Shown here piece after piece: positions 1-10,261 of a DNA stretch of 64,000 nt (its first letter is position 1; each line of letters starts with the position of its first letter). The notes under the pieces are model-generated. The model did not search any database. It had not been told where the DNA came from and saw only the letters and a list, made by a program, of their open reading frames with translations. Location of the stretch: positions 183,305,596 through 183,369,595 of the forward strand of contig NC_090321.1 in the NCBI RefSeq assembly GCF_040869045.1. Reading direction: 5' to 3'. A program made the position numbers and the translations under genes. Origin of the DNA: Eurosta solidaginis (lineage: Eukaryota; Arthropoda; Insecta; Diptera; Tephritidae).

Positions 1-349
1 CTGGTCCACCTTTATGGCGATATCTCGAAAATGCGACCACCTATACAACAACCACCACTCCCTTTTAAAACCCTCATTAATACCTTTAATTTGATACCCA
101 TGTCGTACAAACATATTCTAGAGTCACCCCTGATCCACCTTTATGGCTATATCCCTAAATGGCGTCCACCTATAGAACTATGGCCCAATCCCTCATAAAA
201 TACTCTTTAATGCCTTTCATTTGATACACATTCCAGGGTTTCCCTCGGTTCATTTTCCTACATGGTTATTTTCCCTTATGTTGTCACCATAGCTCTCAAC
301 TGAGTATGTAATGTTCGGTTACACCAGAACTTAACCTTCCTTACTTGTT
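1..349 (-). repeat. Helentron-like family A element, terminal part
   Basis: This is the reverse-oriented end of the repeat seen complete at 19864-23160. It holds about two units of the 130-bp internal satellite (landmarks: TTTATGGC, GATATC, CATTTGATA), then the CTCAACTGAGTA inverted-repeat block near 300, an imperfect hairpin at 313-330 (GTTCGG / CCAGAAC) and the terminus CCTTACTTGTT ending at 349. The rest lies left of the window. No protein is encoded. The Helentron/mini-me assignment is inferred from structure only. Confidence 0.7.
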
Positions 350-365
350 ATATAATTAGTATAGA

Positions 366-419
366 TATCGGTCCTGGTTCTTGATAGCTTCTTAAGCTTA
401 GTCGAACAAACTTCTGGTA
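366..419 (+). repeat. short fragment of a LOA-type retroelement 3' end
   Basis: About 50 bases (GGTCCTGGTTCTTGATAG ... AACTTCTGGTA) match, with a few gaps, the 3' untranslated end of the degraded retroelement at 11190-11244. No coding sequence remains. It is either a severely 5'-truncated insertion or a chance survivor of an older copy. Confidence 0.45.
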
Positions 420-1925
420 TTTGATTTACAACAGTTACAGCTTCGGAATTGTGTTGAAAAACTCAATCTAAAAAAGGCTGAGTCGCACCCAATTATTTTT
501 AAAATTTGAACCGATGTTGCTGACGACCCAAATGTTAGGCCAAATACAATATTTCAACGAGCTCGCTTGATTAATATCTAATCTTAGACGATGCAAGGCT
601 TCAGCAACTGCTCGAGCCTTAACTCAGAAATGGTTGAGACCACGAAACAGTACTTCAGACTGGACCTGTGGAGAACTTGATGCTCAACTTTCAACTGAGC
701 CCGAAACTCGAGCATGACATAGGATGCGAGAATTTTACGAAATACTAAATTTTACGACGCCGGGTCTCGAGCATCTCAAGTGGCGCCCATGCGACTTATT
801 ATGACTTTTAGTACTATTAAAATAATGTCAAAATAATGGCGTATGCGCGTTTACAAATCTTACCTCAAACTCCGACGTCGAGCCCTTAGGTAAATGGCTG
901 GAGTACTTTTAATTTTCTTAATGAATCAATTTTGGGTACACATTTTTTTAGTGCCATAATATTTTTGAATAATTTTTAGGTGTCAATTTATTAGTGTTAA
1001 TTAGTTTTTTATACCGAAGTGCTTGTTCATCATATGAAATTGTTTTTGCTTTGCACTTACAAATGAAAACCAAAAACTTCCTATACATTTTATTTATATG
1101 TGAGGGCATACGGGAGGCTTTAAAATTTTGTTATGCTTAAAGTCTAAATTTGTATCTGTACCTATGATTCAGGGCAAAACAAAAACAAAAGTGCTTCAAG
1201 GGGTCGAGCAGCTCTGTTCTATACGATTTTGGCTAATAATACATATAAATAGCAGTGAAAAATTTTTCTTTCGATATTTTATGGAAAGACTTCTATTTAC
1301 GTTTTAACTAAAATTATGAAAATCAATCTGGAAAATGTTTTCGAAAAAAATTGAAAGTCCGAGAAAGTTTCGAAAAAAATCTTAACCCTTGTATTGAGGA
1401 AAAAATTGTCAAAAAACAATGCAAATTTTCACATACACATAACTTCTACTTTTTTAGATTAAAATTCAATTCAAAAATCGAAATAAAAAGTTCGAAATTT
1501 TCGTAAAACTTTATTAAATTTTCGAATTTTTTCAAAAACATCTTTGGGATTAATTTGCATTGTTCCAGTTTCCATAGAAGTTGTTTCTTAAAATATCGAA
1601 ATTGAAAAAAGAAGAATTTTGCGATGACGAAGTTTGTTAAAAACAGTCACTGCCATTTTTCTGTTCGTTGCTGTATGGGTTATTCCATAGGGCAACCGAA
1701 ATCGGAAAAGCTTTTAATATATTTTTACAATAACGTAACCCCCTGCTTTTCCTTATTCACTTAAACCTGAACCTCCCTGTACTTATTTTTCTGTAGCATA
1801 GCCAACATCCACTTGTACTTATTCTTTTATAGCATAGTCAACAACCACTGATAGCAAACCAATGAAAATCACAATAATAGTGTGTTGACTTCTCAACCAG
1901 TTTGCGGCATCACCCATATAAACAT
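420..1925. other. intergenic, no gene seen
   Basis: No supportable coding region. 540-800 has several CTCGAG/TCGAGC words in a slightly GC-richer stretch. 1190-1700 is AT-rich and resembles 31090-32010 and 49560-49735, sharing words such as CACTGCYATTTTT and GTTCGCTGYTGTAT, so part of it is probably an old dispersed repeat of unknown type. Confidence 0.5.
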
Positions 1926-2390
1926 CGAATTTGCATCGGGCTGCGTGGCAGGGGCGCCGTCATGGCGGGGGTCACCCTCCACCAGGGCTGGACGACGCGA
2001 GTGGTGTCTTCGGACTACTTTTCCCTCCGTCACCCACCTTGGTGCTTGAGCAGCCCGCCGTCTCAGTGACCAAAAACACTCCTCCCCCTCAGCTCTGGTT
2101 TAATAGGCTGGCCGGAGCGGTGGGACCACTCCCACTAGTTAGCTAAGGAGAAGAGGGTGCGGCCGTGGCGCGAGTCACCCCTTGCTGCACCAGGACGACG
2201 AGAGTGGTGTCTTCGGGCTACTTTTCCCTCCGTCGCCATGGTCTGGTAAGGAATGACCCGCCGCCCGAACGACTGTGTTCGTAACACATAAATATCGTGT
2301 ATTTATTCAGTAGGGGTTTGTGGGACCTTTACTCGACTCTGGATTGACTGAGCGTTACCCCAGCCCTAGACAAAACCCACCTCATATATT
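1926..2390. repeat. GC-rich block with a two-copy direct repeat
   Basis: An abrupt GC-rich island in AT-rich DNA. GAGTGGTGTCTTCGG followed by CTACTTTTCCCTCCGTC occurs twice, about 193 bases apart (near 2000 and 2192), with similar sequence around it. The edge at about 2385 returns sharply to AT-rich DNA. No convincing protein is present. Such composition is common in 5' untranslated monomers of non-LTR retrotransposons, but I cannot name the family. Confidence 0.5.
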
Positions 2391-3519
2391 TTTGATAAAA
2401 ATAAGAAAATATAAAGATAAAGATATATTTGGCTTTTTTTATTTTTATTTTAATTTTTATATTCGTATTAAATACTCGCTGATTTTTATTTATTAATCAA
2501 TTTGCTTACATTACATTTGCAATAGATAATAAAATTCACTTAAAGCTGAGCTTATTCATTTACAATGAGTACACAATACATAGACTGTGCGCACAAAAAA
2601 TTAATGTGTGCACAATTTCAGCTAAAACTTTAACATAAACTAAAATATTTTATAGAAAAATTACAATTAATTACAAATTTAAGAAATAAAAAATCGATTT
2701 TTGTTATTATTACATAGAACTGAGACTGGCTGACTTTATAAATTAACATAAACATTTGCTTAATATTAGATTAATTTGATATATTTTTAAATTACTTAAA
2801 TATTTCGCAGTAATTGGCAGTAAACGGTGACCACCTTAATGATTTTTATTTTATAAATTCTTTAGGCGCTGATTTTGTTTTTGTTCATGCAGTTTTTGTT
2901 TACGAATTTTGGTGTCAGAAAATAACCAGGCAGTATTAAAAAAAAAATAAAAATAAGAAAAACAAGAAGCGATGAAATTTCGAATTGGAATTAGAAAAAA
3001 TTTATAAATAAATTAAAATAAAATAAAATCGGCATTCAAATAATTCACAAAAATCATTGCAATTTAAATACAAATTGCTTATACAAAGCGCAGTCAACTT
3101 AAAAAATAATATTCCAGTGCTCAAAATGATTCTAAAATATAATTCAAATACTCTTACACTTACATACTTACATAAAAATATAAGGCACAAAGAAAAAGCT
3201 AATTATAAGCAATCACAAATATATTTGCAGTTGTTAACTTTACTTAGAGCTAAAAAAAATGTTCAATACCGTTAGAGGTTTCATCTTAAGTCTACAGTGT
3301 GCGACAACAGCAACGACCAAGCGTTTACTATTTCTCCATCCAAATTCAAATTGAATATTTTTTTTTTTATATAAATAGTAAAAAAAATTGCTTACGCTTA
3401 TAATTTTAACCTTTTTGTACCTAATTCACAAAAAAAAAAGAATATTAACTGGAAAAGTTAACGAGATTTCGATATTCTGTGCTTAAAGTTATTTAGCTCG
3501 CAAGCACGTGCACTCACAC
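2391..3519. other. Swim 3' flank and probable 3' UTR
   Basis: Very AT-rich, no coding signal. Downstream of the Swim stop on the minus strand, candidate AATAAA polyadenylation words occur near 2843-2850 and again near 2481-2490. Which is used cannot be told from sequence alone. Confidence 0.35.
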
Positions 3520-3663
3520 TTAGATTTTATCAGTTTTGAAGTAATTATAGACATGTGGCCAAGCTGCAAGGACATACTCCTCAATACCGCATTCATTGGA
3601 GCCACGCGTAATACGGAAATAGCCATGTTCGCCCCACCATGGACCCCAGGAGTTGGCAGCGAT
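3520..3663 (-). CDS. Swim: Swim coding exon 5 (C-terminus)
   Basis: The acceptor CTTTTCTACAG ends at 3664. The exon encodes [19 protein letters not shown], then [14 protein letters not shown], the standard end of the C1A fold with the active-site Asn, and stops at TAA 3522-3520. It lies 3583 bases from exon 4, across an intron full of mobile DNA. Confidence 0.87.
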   Translation of the reverse strand: MAANSWGPWWGEHGYFRITRGSNECGIEEYVLAAWPHVYNYFKTDKI

Positions 3664-6600
3664 CTGTAGAAAAGAAAGAAAGACAGGTTAATATTTTTCA
3701 AATATCTATCATATAATAAGCTAGGTAAGGCTGAGACGGTCAGCCAATAAAGGCCTCACAAAGACTACATTTTTCCTAAGTATAAATAAAAAATTAATGC
3801 GAGGCTCGATAACCTCCGAAAAGTTGTCAGGCCGAGCTTCTCTTCCAATATGCGTTGTGCTCCATTTAGTTTTTCCTACAAATTAGCGTGACGAGACCTA
3901 CAAGTTTTATGCCGACGCCGAACGGCATCTGCAAGGCAATTTTCAAGCTTTTCATAGCAGAAATACACTCGGAATTTTGCCAAATCACTGCCGAGGGGCG
4001 ACACCGCTTAGAAAAACTGATGCTACTCTGCCCAGGGCTTTAAACCGGGATCTCCGGTATAGTAGGCGGAGCTCGCTATCACCACACCCAGGCGGCGTTT
4101 TGCCACCACGGAAAAGCTCAATCAATCATCAGGACATACATATCGCTCATTTGCTGCAACGTCGTCATAACTCAAAAAACATGACTTTTGAGTTAATAAC
4201 ATATAAACGTACCCAATATCATGATCTATGTTGTATAAAAAAATCTTCGTGATCAGTTTAAAATTTAGCACGTGTTGTAAAAATTAAAATATGCCTTTAT
4301 ATGCGCAACATATGGCAGTTAAAATCTTTGAATGGCTCTCCTGGAAAATTGTGTTTTTTGAGCTATGACGACGTTGCAGCAAATGAGCGATATGTCCGTG
4401 CTTTTGTAAATAGGAGTTTCCTAGATTTGAAGCTTATTTGGTACCTTGAGATTTGATAACTCTGATGCCCCTGATAGCCAGTGCCATGGCCTCGAGAACA
4501 CAGGGCATGGCATAAACACTGGACGTGCTCAACCGTTTCCTAAGTGCAACCCGCACTCCCACTTACCTCCGTATTAAGAATGTTGCCCTTAGGAGTTGTC
4601 TTCCTTAGTCGGAGATAAGAACTGCCAATGCTCCAGATTTTTCTAGGCTCTGGGTATACTTATCCTCCGCCTTCCTGATTATTTGGGAGATGCCATGCTG
4701 ACCCTCCTTCGTGTGCTCGAAACATCTTCCTTTGCAGTGACGGATATTCGGGTTCTGGTTTAGCTTGTCCTCCAACTTCACTAGACGTGGAATCCATACT
4801 CTGACCTTTGTATCGTCGAGCACTGACTTTATCCACCAAACCTCTGTCGTTAGTCATTTCAATTTTACGTTATTGAACTAAACTCTATTGTATCATCCCG
4901 CTGAAGCGAATCATAGTTACGAGCCAACGATAGTGGGCAACTGAATGATAGTACCGGTTTATTCGGTTCGCCTTTTCTTCAGATCTCACCTGTGTGAGTA
5001 AGGACAGGTTCAACTTGTTAGCGCCAAAGTCAGGAGCTCCTTCTCCATCCAACTCTCGGGGTAAACTGGGGTCGCAGCGTTAGTTCCATTTACAAACTCC
5101 GATTGAGCTGCAGTCTTCTCGTTAGCTCCTTTTTGTTTATCAACCACTTCCTTTCTTCTGGACATATTAAAAATATATCCCTCCTGTGGTGGTTGTTTCG
5201 AAAACCAGAAAAACATCCCCCAAAGGCTTAGAATATATGGGCCACTTTTCCAGATTGAAATCTATACGCTCCTTCGCTCTTCGATTTTAATTGCCTCTTA
5301 CACAGATGATTATACTAGCTGCAGAACTTAACCGCACTGGAACAATATACTATAAAAGCGTGCAATTACTGGCATATGCTGATGACATTGATATCATCGG
5401 CCTAAACACCCGCGCTGTTAGTTCTGCTTACTCCAAGCTGGAAAAAGAAGCGGTAAAGATGGGTTTGATGGTGAATGAGGACAAAACGAAGTACCTGCTG
5501 TCATCGACCAAAGAGTCAGCGCATATGCGCCTTGGCAACCACGCTATTGTTGGCAGCCATAATTTCGAAATAGTAAAAGACTTCGTTTATTTGGGAACCA
5601 GCATCAACACAAGCAACAACATCAGCACTGAAATCCAGCGAAGAATCAATCTTGCCAATAAATGCTACTTTGGACTAGGTAGGCAATTGAAAAGTAAAGT
5701 CCTCTCTCGGCGAACGAAAATCATACTCTACAAGTCACTTATCGTACCCGTCCTGCTATATGGGGCAGAAGCATGGACCATGACAACAGCAGATGAAGCG
5801 GCTTTGGGAGTGTTCGAGAGAAAAGTTCTTCGAAAGATTTATGGACCTCTACGCGTTGGCGATGGCGAGTACCGAAGAAGATTTAATGATGAGCTGTACG
5901 AGCTATACGCAGACATCAACATAGTCCAGCGAATTAAAACGCAGCGGCTGCGCTGACTAGGCCATGTTATGCGAATGAAAGATGATGCTCCGGCCAAGAA
6001 AGTGTTTCTATCGGAACCCGCCTATGGAAGCAGAGGTAGAGGGCGGCCCCCACTCCGTTGGAAGGACCAGGTGGAAAACGATTTAAACTCCCTTGGTGTG
6101 ACCAATTGGCGCCGGTTGGCGGAGCGAAGGAGCGACTGGCGCGCCTTGTTGGACGGCCATAACCGTTTAGACGGTTAAGCGCCAATTAAGTAAGTAAGTA
6201 AGTACACAGATGTGCGTACTGTGAAATTATAACTGGCTTGTCTAATGATGCTGTGACTGGGACGTTTCGCTTTCTTGAAAATAGGCTTGACGCGTTCAGC
6301 CGATTACCTCTTCTTCTAGCCGGGGCTTTATTCTCGACAATTCAAATGCGGAACAAAGGATTGCTCGCATCACTCGTTCCCGCGGCAGCTTTGTCGACTA
6401 CGGCTCCCAACTGCTGACCTGTGTTATGTGAGAGCTCTCTTATTCCGTCTGCCTCGTCCCCATCTGAACTACATTCCTTTTTTCGGGTTCGCAGAATGCT
6501 GCATCACCAAACTCAGTAGTTCCCTGCTTCCTCTGTTGTCCGCAGGTACGAATTGTTGTATATATGATTTCTTTTTTCCCGCCATGCGACGCCATTCCCA

Positions 6601-9600
6601 CTTCTCTTCAACCTCAAAAGTTTTAGAGTTAATCATATCGGTCGACCACCTGACCCAATAACGTATTCAATATGGGAGAATATAGTTCTCCGTCACAGAT
6701 TCACCGCTTGCTGTGGTAAAGGCACTGTTATAAAGCAACCATTAGGCATGGTCCGCATAATACCCTGGCCTGGGACAGTTGGGAACTATGGCGTGGACGT
6801 ACGCCCCACCGCGGAGGTAATATTACAATTTTTACGGAAGGCGTTTAATGGTTGCGCAGTGGAAAAAATGTTGTATAGCAATGACGTCGTCACCACTGGT
6901 CGATTCGGCTCTAGCTGACTAGCCCGGTTTTCAGTACCTACATTGCGGCGGCCGCCGGCGATAAAGAGTACAAAATAGGAACTATAAGCCTGAAATCACC
7001 CTAATTATTTACCAAGGCAACGTATGTGAAACCAACAGTTTGGAGTGAACTGGATTTACTTTCCACGAAAAGACTAGTTATATTGTAAATTTTTACTCAA
7101 CTGGAACAGAATGGACTTGCGCACCTACGATGGGTACTACACGTTCGCAAGACGGAGCGCATCTGGCACAACCAGCACGGAATAAAAAAAATGATTTTTC
7201 AAATCATTTTTAAAAGATCACTACTGGTTCATAGGTTTGTACTTACCCAATATTTGTCGCCATTGTGCTCCTCACCCCAGCCTACCAATTTCACTGAGTG
7301 AAAACCAGTTGGACTGCTGCGGCTAGCTGCGGTGTGATGGTAAACACCACCCGAGTAAGCGAAGAAATCACGATAAATGCGCATTGTTGCCTGAACTGGA
7401 CCCGAATGGAATATCTCAGCCATAATATCAGTTTCATTATTGAGAGAATATGCTGGCCCCATTGTATAGAACTCGTCACGATCTGAGATGCCCGAAGGAA
7501 GACAACCATAAGAGCTTAGCGAACGACGTCCACCACGACGCACTTTACAAGAATCACGGCGTCCAGTGTATGGATAGCATTTATCCTCCAGAACACTGCA
7601 AATAGTTTCGAGTTAAAACTAGTTTTTCCAAATTTTTTTGTTTGAGACTTCGTACTTACCCTTGTTTATGCAAGTAACGCCAAGCAGCATCTAAATGTCC
7701 ACCATTGCAACCCTGCTGTTTGCGTGTACACGACAAAATATTTTGTGGCGACAGCTGTACAACTTCTTTACCTTGAGATTGTATAGCGAAACGATCTGAA
7801 GCAACGGATGTTGTCGATAGCACCCAAGATGCGCCACACCAACCTACAATAGTTGTACAAAATACATAAACGCTGCTCGTGCTTTTAATTTCAATATTTT
7901 TTCCTCTTCTAAAACCTACCTTGATCGGGTACATCGTGTATGAAACTCGACCATCTGTCTACAGCATTAAATTGATGCGGCAATGCGTCTGCTTTATTGG
8001 ATAAACGAGTCATTGCTTTAACACGGAATGTTGGTTCCTTGGTACCCAAACGCAGTGTTAGACCCTCCGAATATTTGTGTCCCCACCATTCATCATATTT
8101 ACGTGCCGACCATCCTAGCTGACGTATGGAGTTTACATTGTTCACCAAATTATCATCGGTTAGACATAGATCACGATCACATTCCACAGTGCCACCGTCG
8201 AGACAACGACATTCATTACAATTGTCCGTTGTTGTGTTGTATTTGTTAAAGTAGACACCATTATGGAAGCATCGAATTATTGGATCCGGTGCATTCAGGC
8301 AGAACGAACGATAATCGGGACAACAGTCGGCAGATTGGTCGCGATCGCAGAACTCATCACAGTAGCAGAGCGTGGCTGTAGAAGAAATGTGTGTACAAGA
8401 TTTTTTGTTAGCTATGTTTGTTATGCAATGTGTTTAGCTTTTACAGGATTATTCTGAAGACTGGTATTTGTTGTGTCTACTTCGTAAACTGAGGTGAGAA
8501 AGCTCGAAACCGGGCCGCCTCGGAAATTAACGATTTCCTCACTCCAGCAAGGAACGCTACTGTGAGGGAGGGTTTTTTCAACCATATTTTATACCAAGTG
8601 AGCTCATACATGGTCGTACGAACAAGATGATTTTTAACGATGATTTGACTGAGGAGAAAATGAAAATGCTTTCATTGCCGGGGAAGGAGAAGTCGCAAAA
8701 GTGATGATTCGGAAGCGTACAGCGAGGAAAGCGAGAAATAGGTGAGCTCGGTGTGCTAGCCTGGCCAAGGAAATTGAGTTGAGAAGGAAGCTAGACAGAA
8801 TGGTAAATATACATCTTTCACGATATTGGACAGCATTAGGAATTGGCCAGCTTCTTTAAACCGTACTGGACTCACCTACCACGAAAGCGAGTACGTGGAA
8901 TTGGGCCATGATACCGCAGAAGCAAGTCGAAAGCATTTTGCTGACGAGAACTTTGCTGTAACCAATGCTCGATTCCTCAAACGGATTGAGGAGGGAGAAG
9001 CCTGGTGGGAAGGTGAAGCGGCGAAAGGCGGAAGTTGGCACGTGTTCTTTCAAGCAGCAGGATAGCGTAAGGGGAAGGGAGATGCAGAGTGTTAGCGGAA
9101 AGGTTTCAGGACTCAACTCACAGGGATTCCGGGTATCGGTATTACGCGAAGACGGAAGTACAGTCATGGAAAAGCGACTAAGCTCATGTATGAAATATTT
9201 TATCAATACTGAAAGCCTAGTGCTGGTGACTACTTGGCATCTTGTTACATGGCCAACCTCGTGGAAGACCCACCAGAAGAGTTCAAGAGAAAAATAGATC
9301 AGGAAGTGTCAAAAGGTTAGCTCGTTACAACCGAGGATGGGAATGGGCATCAAAATATGCAAGGAGGTGGTGATATAACCCACAGAAGTGAGTCTCCTTT
9401 TTGTGATATACTCCATAGTAGTCTTCAAGTCGCCAGTAGAGGTAGCGTCCTTACATATGATGAGTCAACTTCAAGTAATATGCCTGATATCGCATTTATG
9501 TAGCTCTGAGCACGATATATCAAGTTTTACCCAGAGGTTCATTGGCAGTCTATCATTTTCAGACCATGCATACATATATCAACTTCAGCATCCCACTTAA

Positions 9601-9935
9601 GAGAGTTGAGAAGGAAGAACCTTCGAAACCCTAGTCCAGCGGATAGGACCCAGTTTAAGAAAATGGGAGATAATCCTATGCATGGATTCATTATTATTTC
9701 TTCAAGCTTTATGACAAAAATTAGTTATTTTGTAATTAAAAGTACAATGAAACTTACATGAAATCGGCATTGCACATCCATCCTCTCTATTTCGACAACA
9801 AATATTTTTCGCCGCACAATACGGACCTGGATAATCAAATTTTAGTGTGTGATCAAAGGCTACTACTGCTCCGAGTAGAGTGAAGGCTATGAGCAGCCGC
9901 ACCAACGAGGCCGCCTTACATATTTTACGATGCAT
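3520..9935 (-). CDS. Swim: Swim / TINAG-like secreted cathepsin-B-like pseudoenzyme (five coding exons)
   Basis: Joined exons 9935-9758, 8375-7920, 7843-7660, 7595-7247 and 3663-3520 (minus) give 1311 bases, 436 codons plus TAA, with every junction GT-AG and in phase. Residues 1-26 are a signal peptide. 40-85 is Cys-rich and somatomedin-B-like (C40, C46, C47, C54, C63, C65, C69, C77, C78, C85). 95-123 is a second Cys-rich, VWC-like stretch. From about 190 comes a papain-fold (C1A) domain most like cathepsin B. The nucleophile position reads GWCGASW with Ser217 in place of Cys, while His372 ([11 protein letters not shown]) and Asn393 (ANSWGPWWG) remain. That is the TINAG/TINAGL signature. In Drosophila, Swim is a secreted Wingless-binding protein that helps Wg spread. 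Length fits that ortholog (about 430 aa). Function in this species is inferred. Confidence 0.88.
3790..4100 (-). repeat. tRNA-derived SINE copy, diverged
   Basis: Shares the family core: CGATAACCTCCGAA, GCCGAGCTTCTCTTCC, TATGCCGACGCCGAACGGC, CTGCCGAGGGGCGAC and a degraded tRNA-like head near 4040-4096 (GGCGGAGCTCGCTATCACCACACC). Orientation is minus, the same as its host gene. See 22519-22889 for the best copy. Confidence 0.7.
4132..4397. mobile_element. MITE with about 45-bp terminal inverted repeats
   Basis: The left end GGACATA, then GCTCATTTGCTGCAACGTCG and TCATAACTCAAAAAACA, is mirrored at the right (TTTTTTGAGCTATGACGACG, TTGCAGCAAATGAGCGA, TATGTCC). The left arm carries four extra bases (CATA). 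The interior is AT-rich and non-coding. I could not define a target duplication, so the superfamily is open. Confidence 0.7.
4440..5298 (-). pseudogene. retroelement ORF1-like remnant, part 1
   Basis: GC-richer DNA than the rest of the intron. Minus-strand reading frames at 4605-4823 and 5010-5216 contain [20 protein letters not shown], which resembles the RARVWLP region in ORF1 of the full LOA-type element at 55906-57465, and a Lys/Gln-rich N-terminus ([13 protein letters not shown]). The frames are broken. Continuity with 6213-6960 across the RTE insertion is inferred from composition and from the RTE target duplication. Family call is tentative. Confidence 0.35.
5309..6202 (+). mobile_element. 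RTE-type non-LTR retrotransposon, 5'-truncated copy 1
   Basis: 894 bases flanked by a perfect 10-bp duplication, TACACAGATG, at 5299-5308 and 6203-6212. It encodes the C-terminal half of an RTE reverse transcriptase: [43 protein letters not shown], then [13 protein letters not shown] and [14 protein letters not shown]. It ends in the (TAAG)n tail usual for RTE. The frame is open except for one stop (TGA, 5954-5956) where the family has Trp. Compare copy 2 at 15875-17127. Confidence 0.85.
6213..6960 (-). pseudogene. retroelement remnant, part 2 (5' region)
   Basis: GC-rich flank resuming directly after the RTE target duplication, ending near 6960 (GCGGCGGCCGCCGGCG). No intact reading frame. 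Its composition and position suggest the 5' untranslated/ORF1 start of the same minus-strand retroelement as 4440-5298. Weak call. Confidence 0.3.
7247..7595 (-). CDS. Swim: Swim coding exon 4 (catalytic-His region)
   Basis: Follows a 64-base intron (7596-7659). It encodes [16 protein letters not shown], then [23 protein letters not shown] and [12 protein letters not shown] with the conserved His. It ends at a phase-0 donor (TGG, then GTAAGT) at 7247/7246. The occluding-loop region differs from cathepsin B, as in TINAG proteins. Confidence 0.87.
7660..7843 (-). CDS. Swim: Swim coding exon 3 (nucleophile region, Cys to Ser)
   Basis: The preceding intron is 76 bases, ending TTGTAG. The exon encodes [19 protein letters not shown], where active cathepsins have Cys at the Ser position, then LSPQNILSC and [13 protein letters not shown], both typical of the cathepsin B fold. 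It ends in phase 2 at 7660 before GTAAGT. Confidence 0.88.
7920..8375 (-). CDS. Swim: Swim coding exon 2 (Cys-rich modules and propeptide-like region)
   Basis: The acceptor is TTCTACAG ending at 8376; the donor is GTAGGT from 7919. The exon encodes [19 protein letters not shown], a clear somatomedin-B-like motif, then RCFHNGVYF...[15 protein letters not shown], and a stretch corresponding to the cathepsin propeptide and N-terminus ([19 protein letters not shown]). It ends in DVPDQG just before the nucleophile. Confidence 0.87.
8376..9757 (-). other. Swim intron 1 with an unrecognised coding-like stretch
   Basis: A 1382-base phase-1 intron. Between about 8640 and 9300 the plus strand is less AT-rich and has overlapping open stretches (8826-9065 and 8965-9297) with acidic and basic runs such as [16 protein letters not shown] do not recognise a family. 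It may be the N-terminal part of a dead retroelement on the strand opposite to Swim. 8460-8640 and 9300-9750 show nothing further. Confidence 0.4.
9758..9935 (-). CDS. Swim: Swim coding exon 1 (signal peptide)
   Basis: Starts at ATG 9935-9933 and ends in phase 1 at 9758, followed by the donor GTAAGT (9757-9752). It encodes a basic start (MHRKICK), a hydrophobic core ([16 protein letters not shown]) and a probable cleavage site after A26, then the first cysteines of the somatomedin-B-like region. A splice acceptor lies 18 bases upstream of the ATG, which supports this Met as the start. Confidence 0.85.
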
Positions 9936-9960
9936 ATTTTTTAAATCTGTCTACTGCAAG
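9936..9960 (-). promoter_or_regulatory. 5' UTR splice acceptor upstream of Swim ATG
   Basis: On the minus strand a T-rich tract runs into TTCTTGCAG, ending at 9954, 18 bases before the ATG. This predicts at least one non-coding first exon upstream (higher coordinates), so the promoter lies farther out and is not identified here. Confidence 0.5.
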
Positions 9961-10261
9961 AAAAAAATATAAATGAAATAATCAATAAATAAGTATTTAA
10001 ATTAGTCATCGTTATTTTCATAGCTGATCTGTGTTAAACAAAAAGATTAAGCTACATTATTGGCTTATGTATACGAACATTATTATCAACGACTCTATGC
10101 ACTTATTCGCAAAAATATTAACTAAATTTAATTAACATACACATACATCTATAAATTTAAGGTAATTCGAGTTTGTCTTTTTACCTTCGGCAGGTAAATC
10201 GCGAAGTGCAAATAATTTTTGAAAAAATAAATTTTGTAACGCTTAGCGTCATTAATCACAA
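9961..10261. other. AT-rich upstream of Swim, nothing recognised
   Basis: Likely part of the 5' UTR intron. No TATA/Inr arrangement, gene or repeat that I can support. Confidence 0.4.

Larger units (their letters stand above)
3664..7246 (-). other. Swim intron 4, loaded with mobile elements
   Basis: A 3583-base intron in phase 0 with good GT-AG ends. In order along the plus strand it holds a SINE (3790-4100), a MITE (4132-4397), a GC-rich retroelement remnant in two parts (4440-5298 and 6213-6960) and an RTE copy (5309-6202) inserted between those parts. 6960-7246 shows nothing recognisable. Confidence 0.75.
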
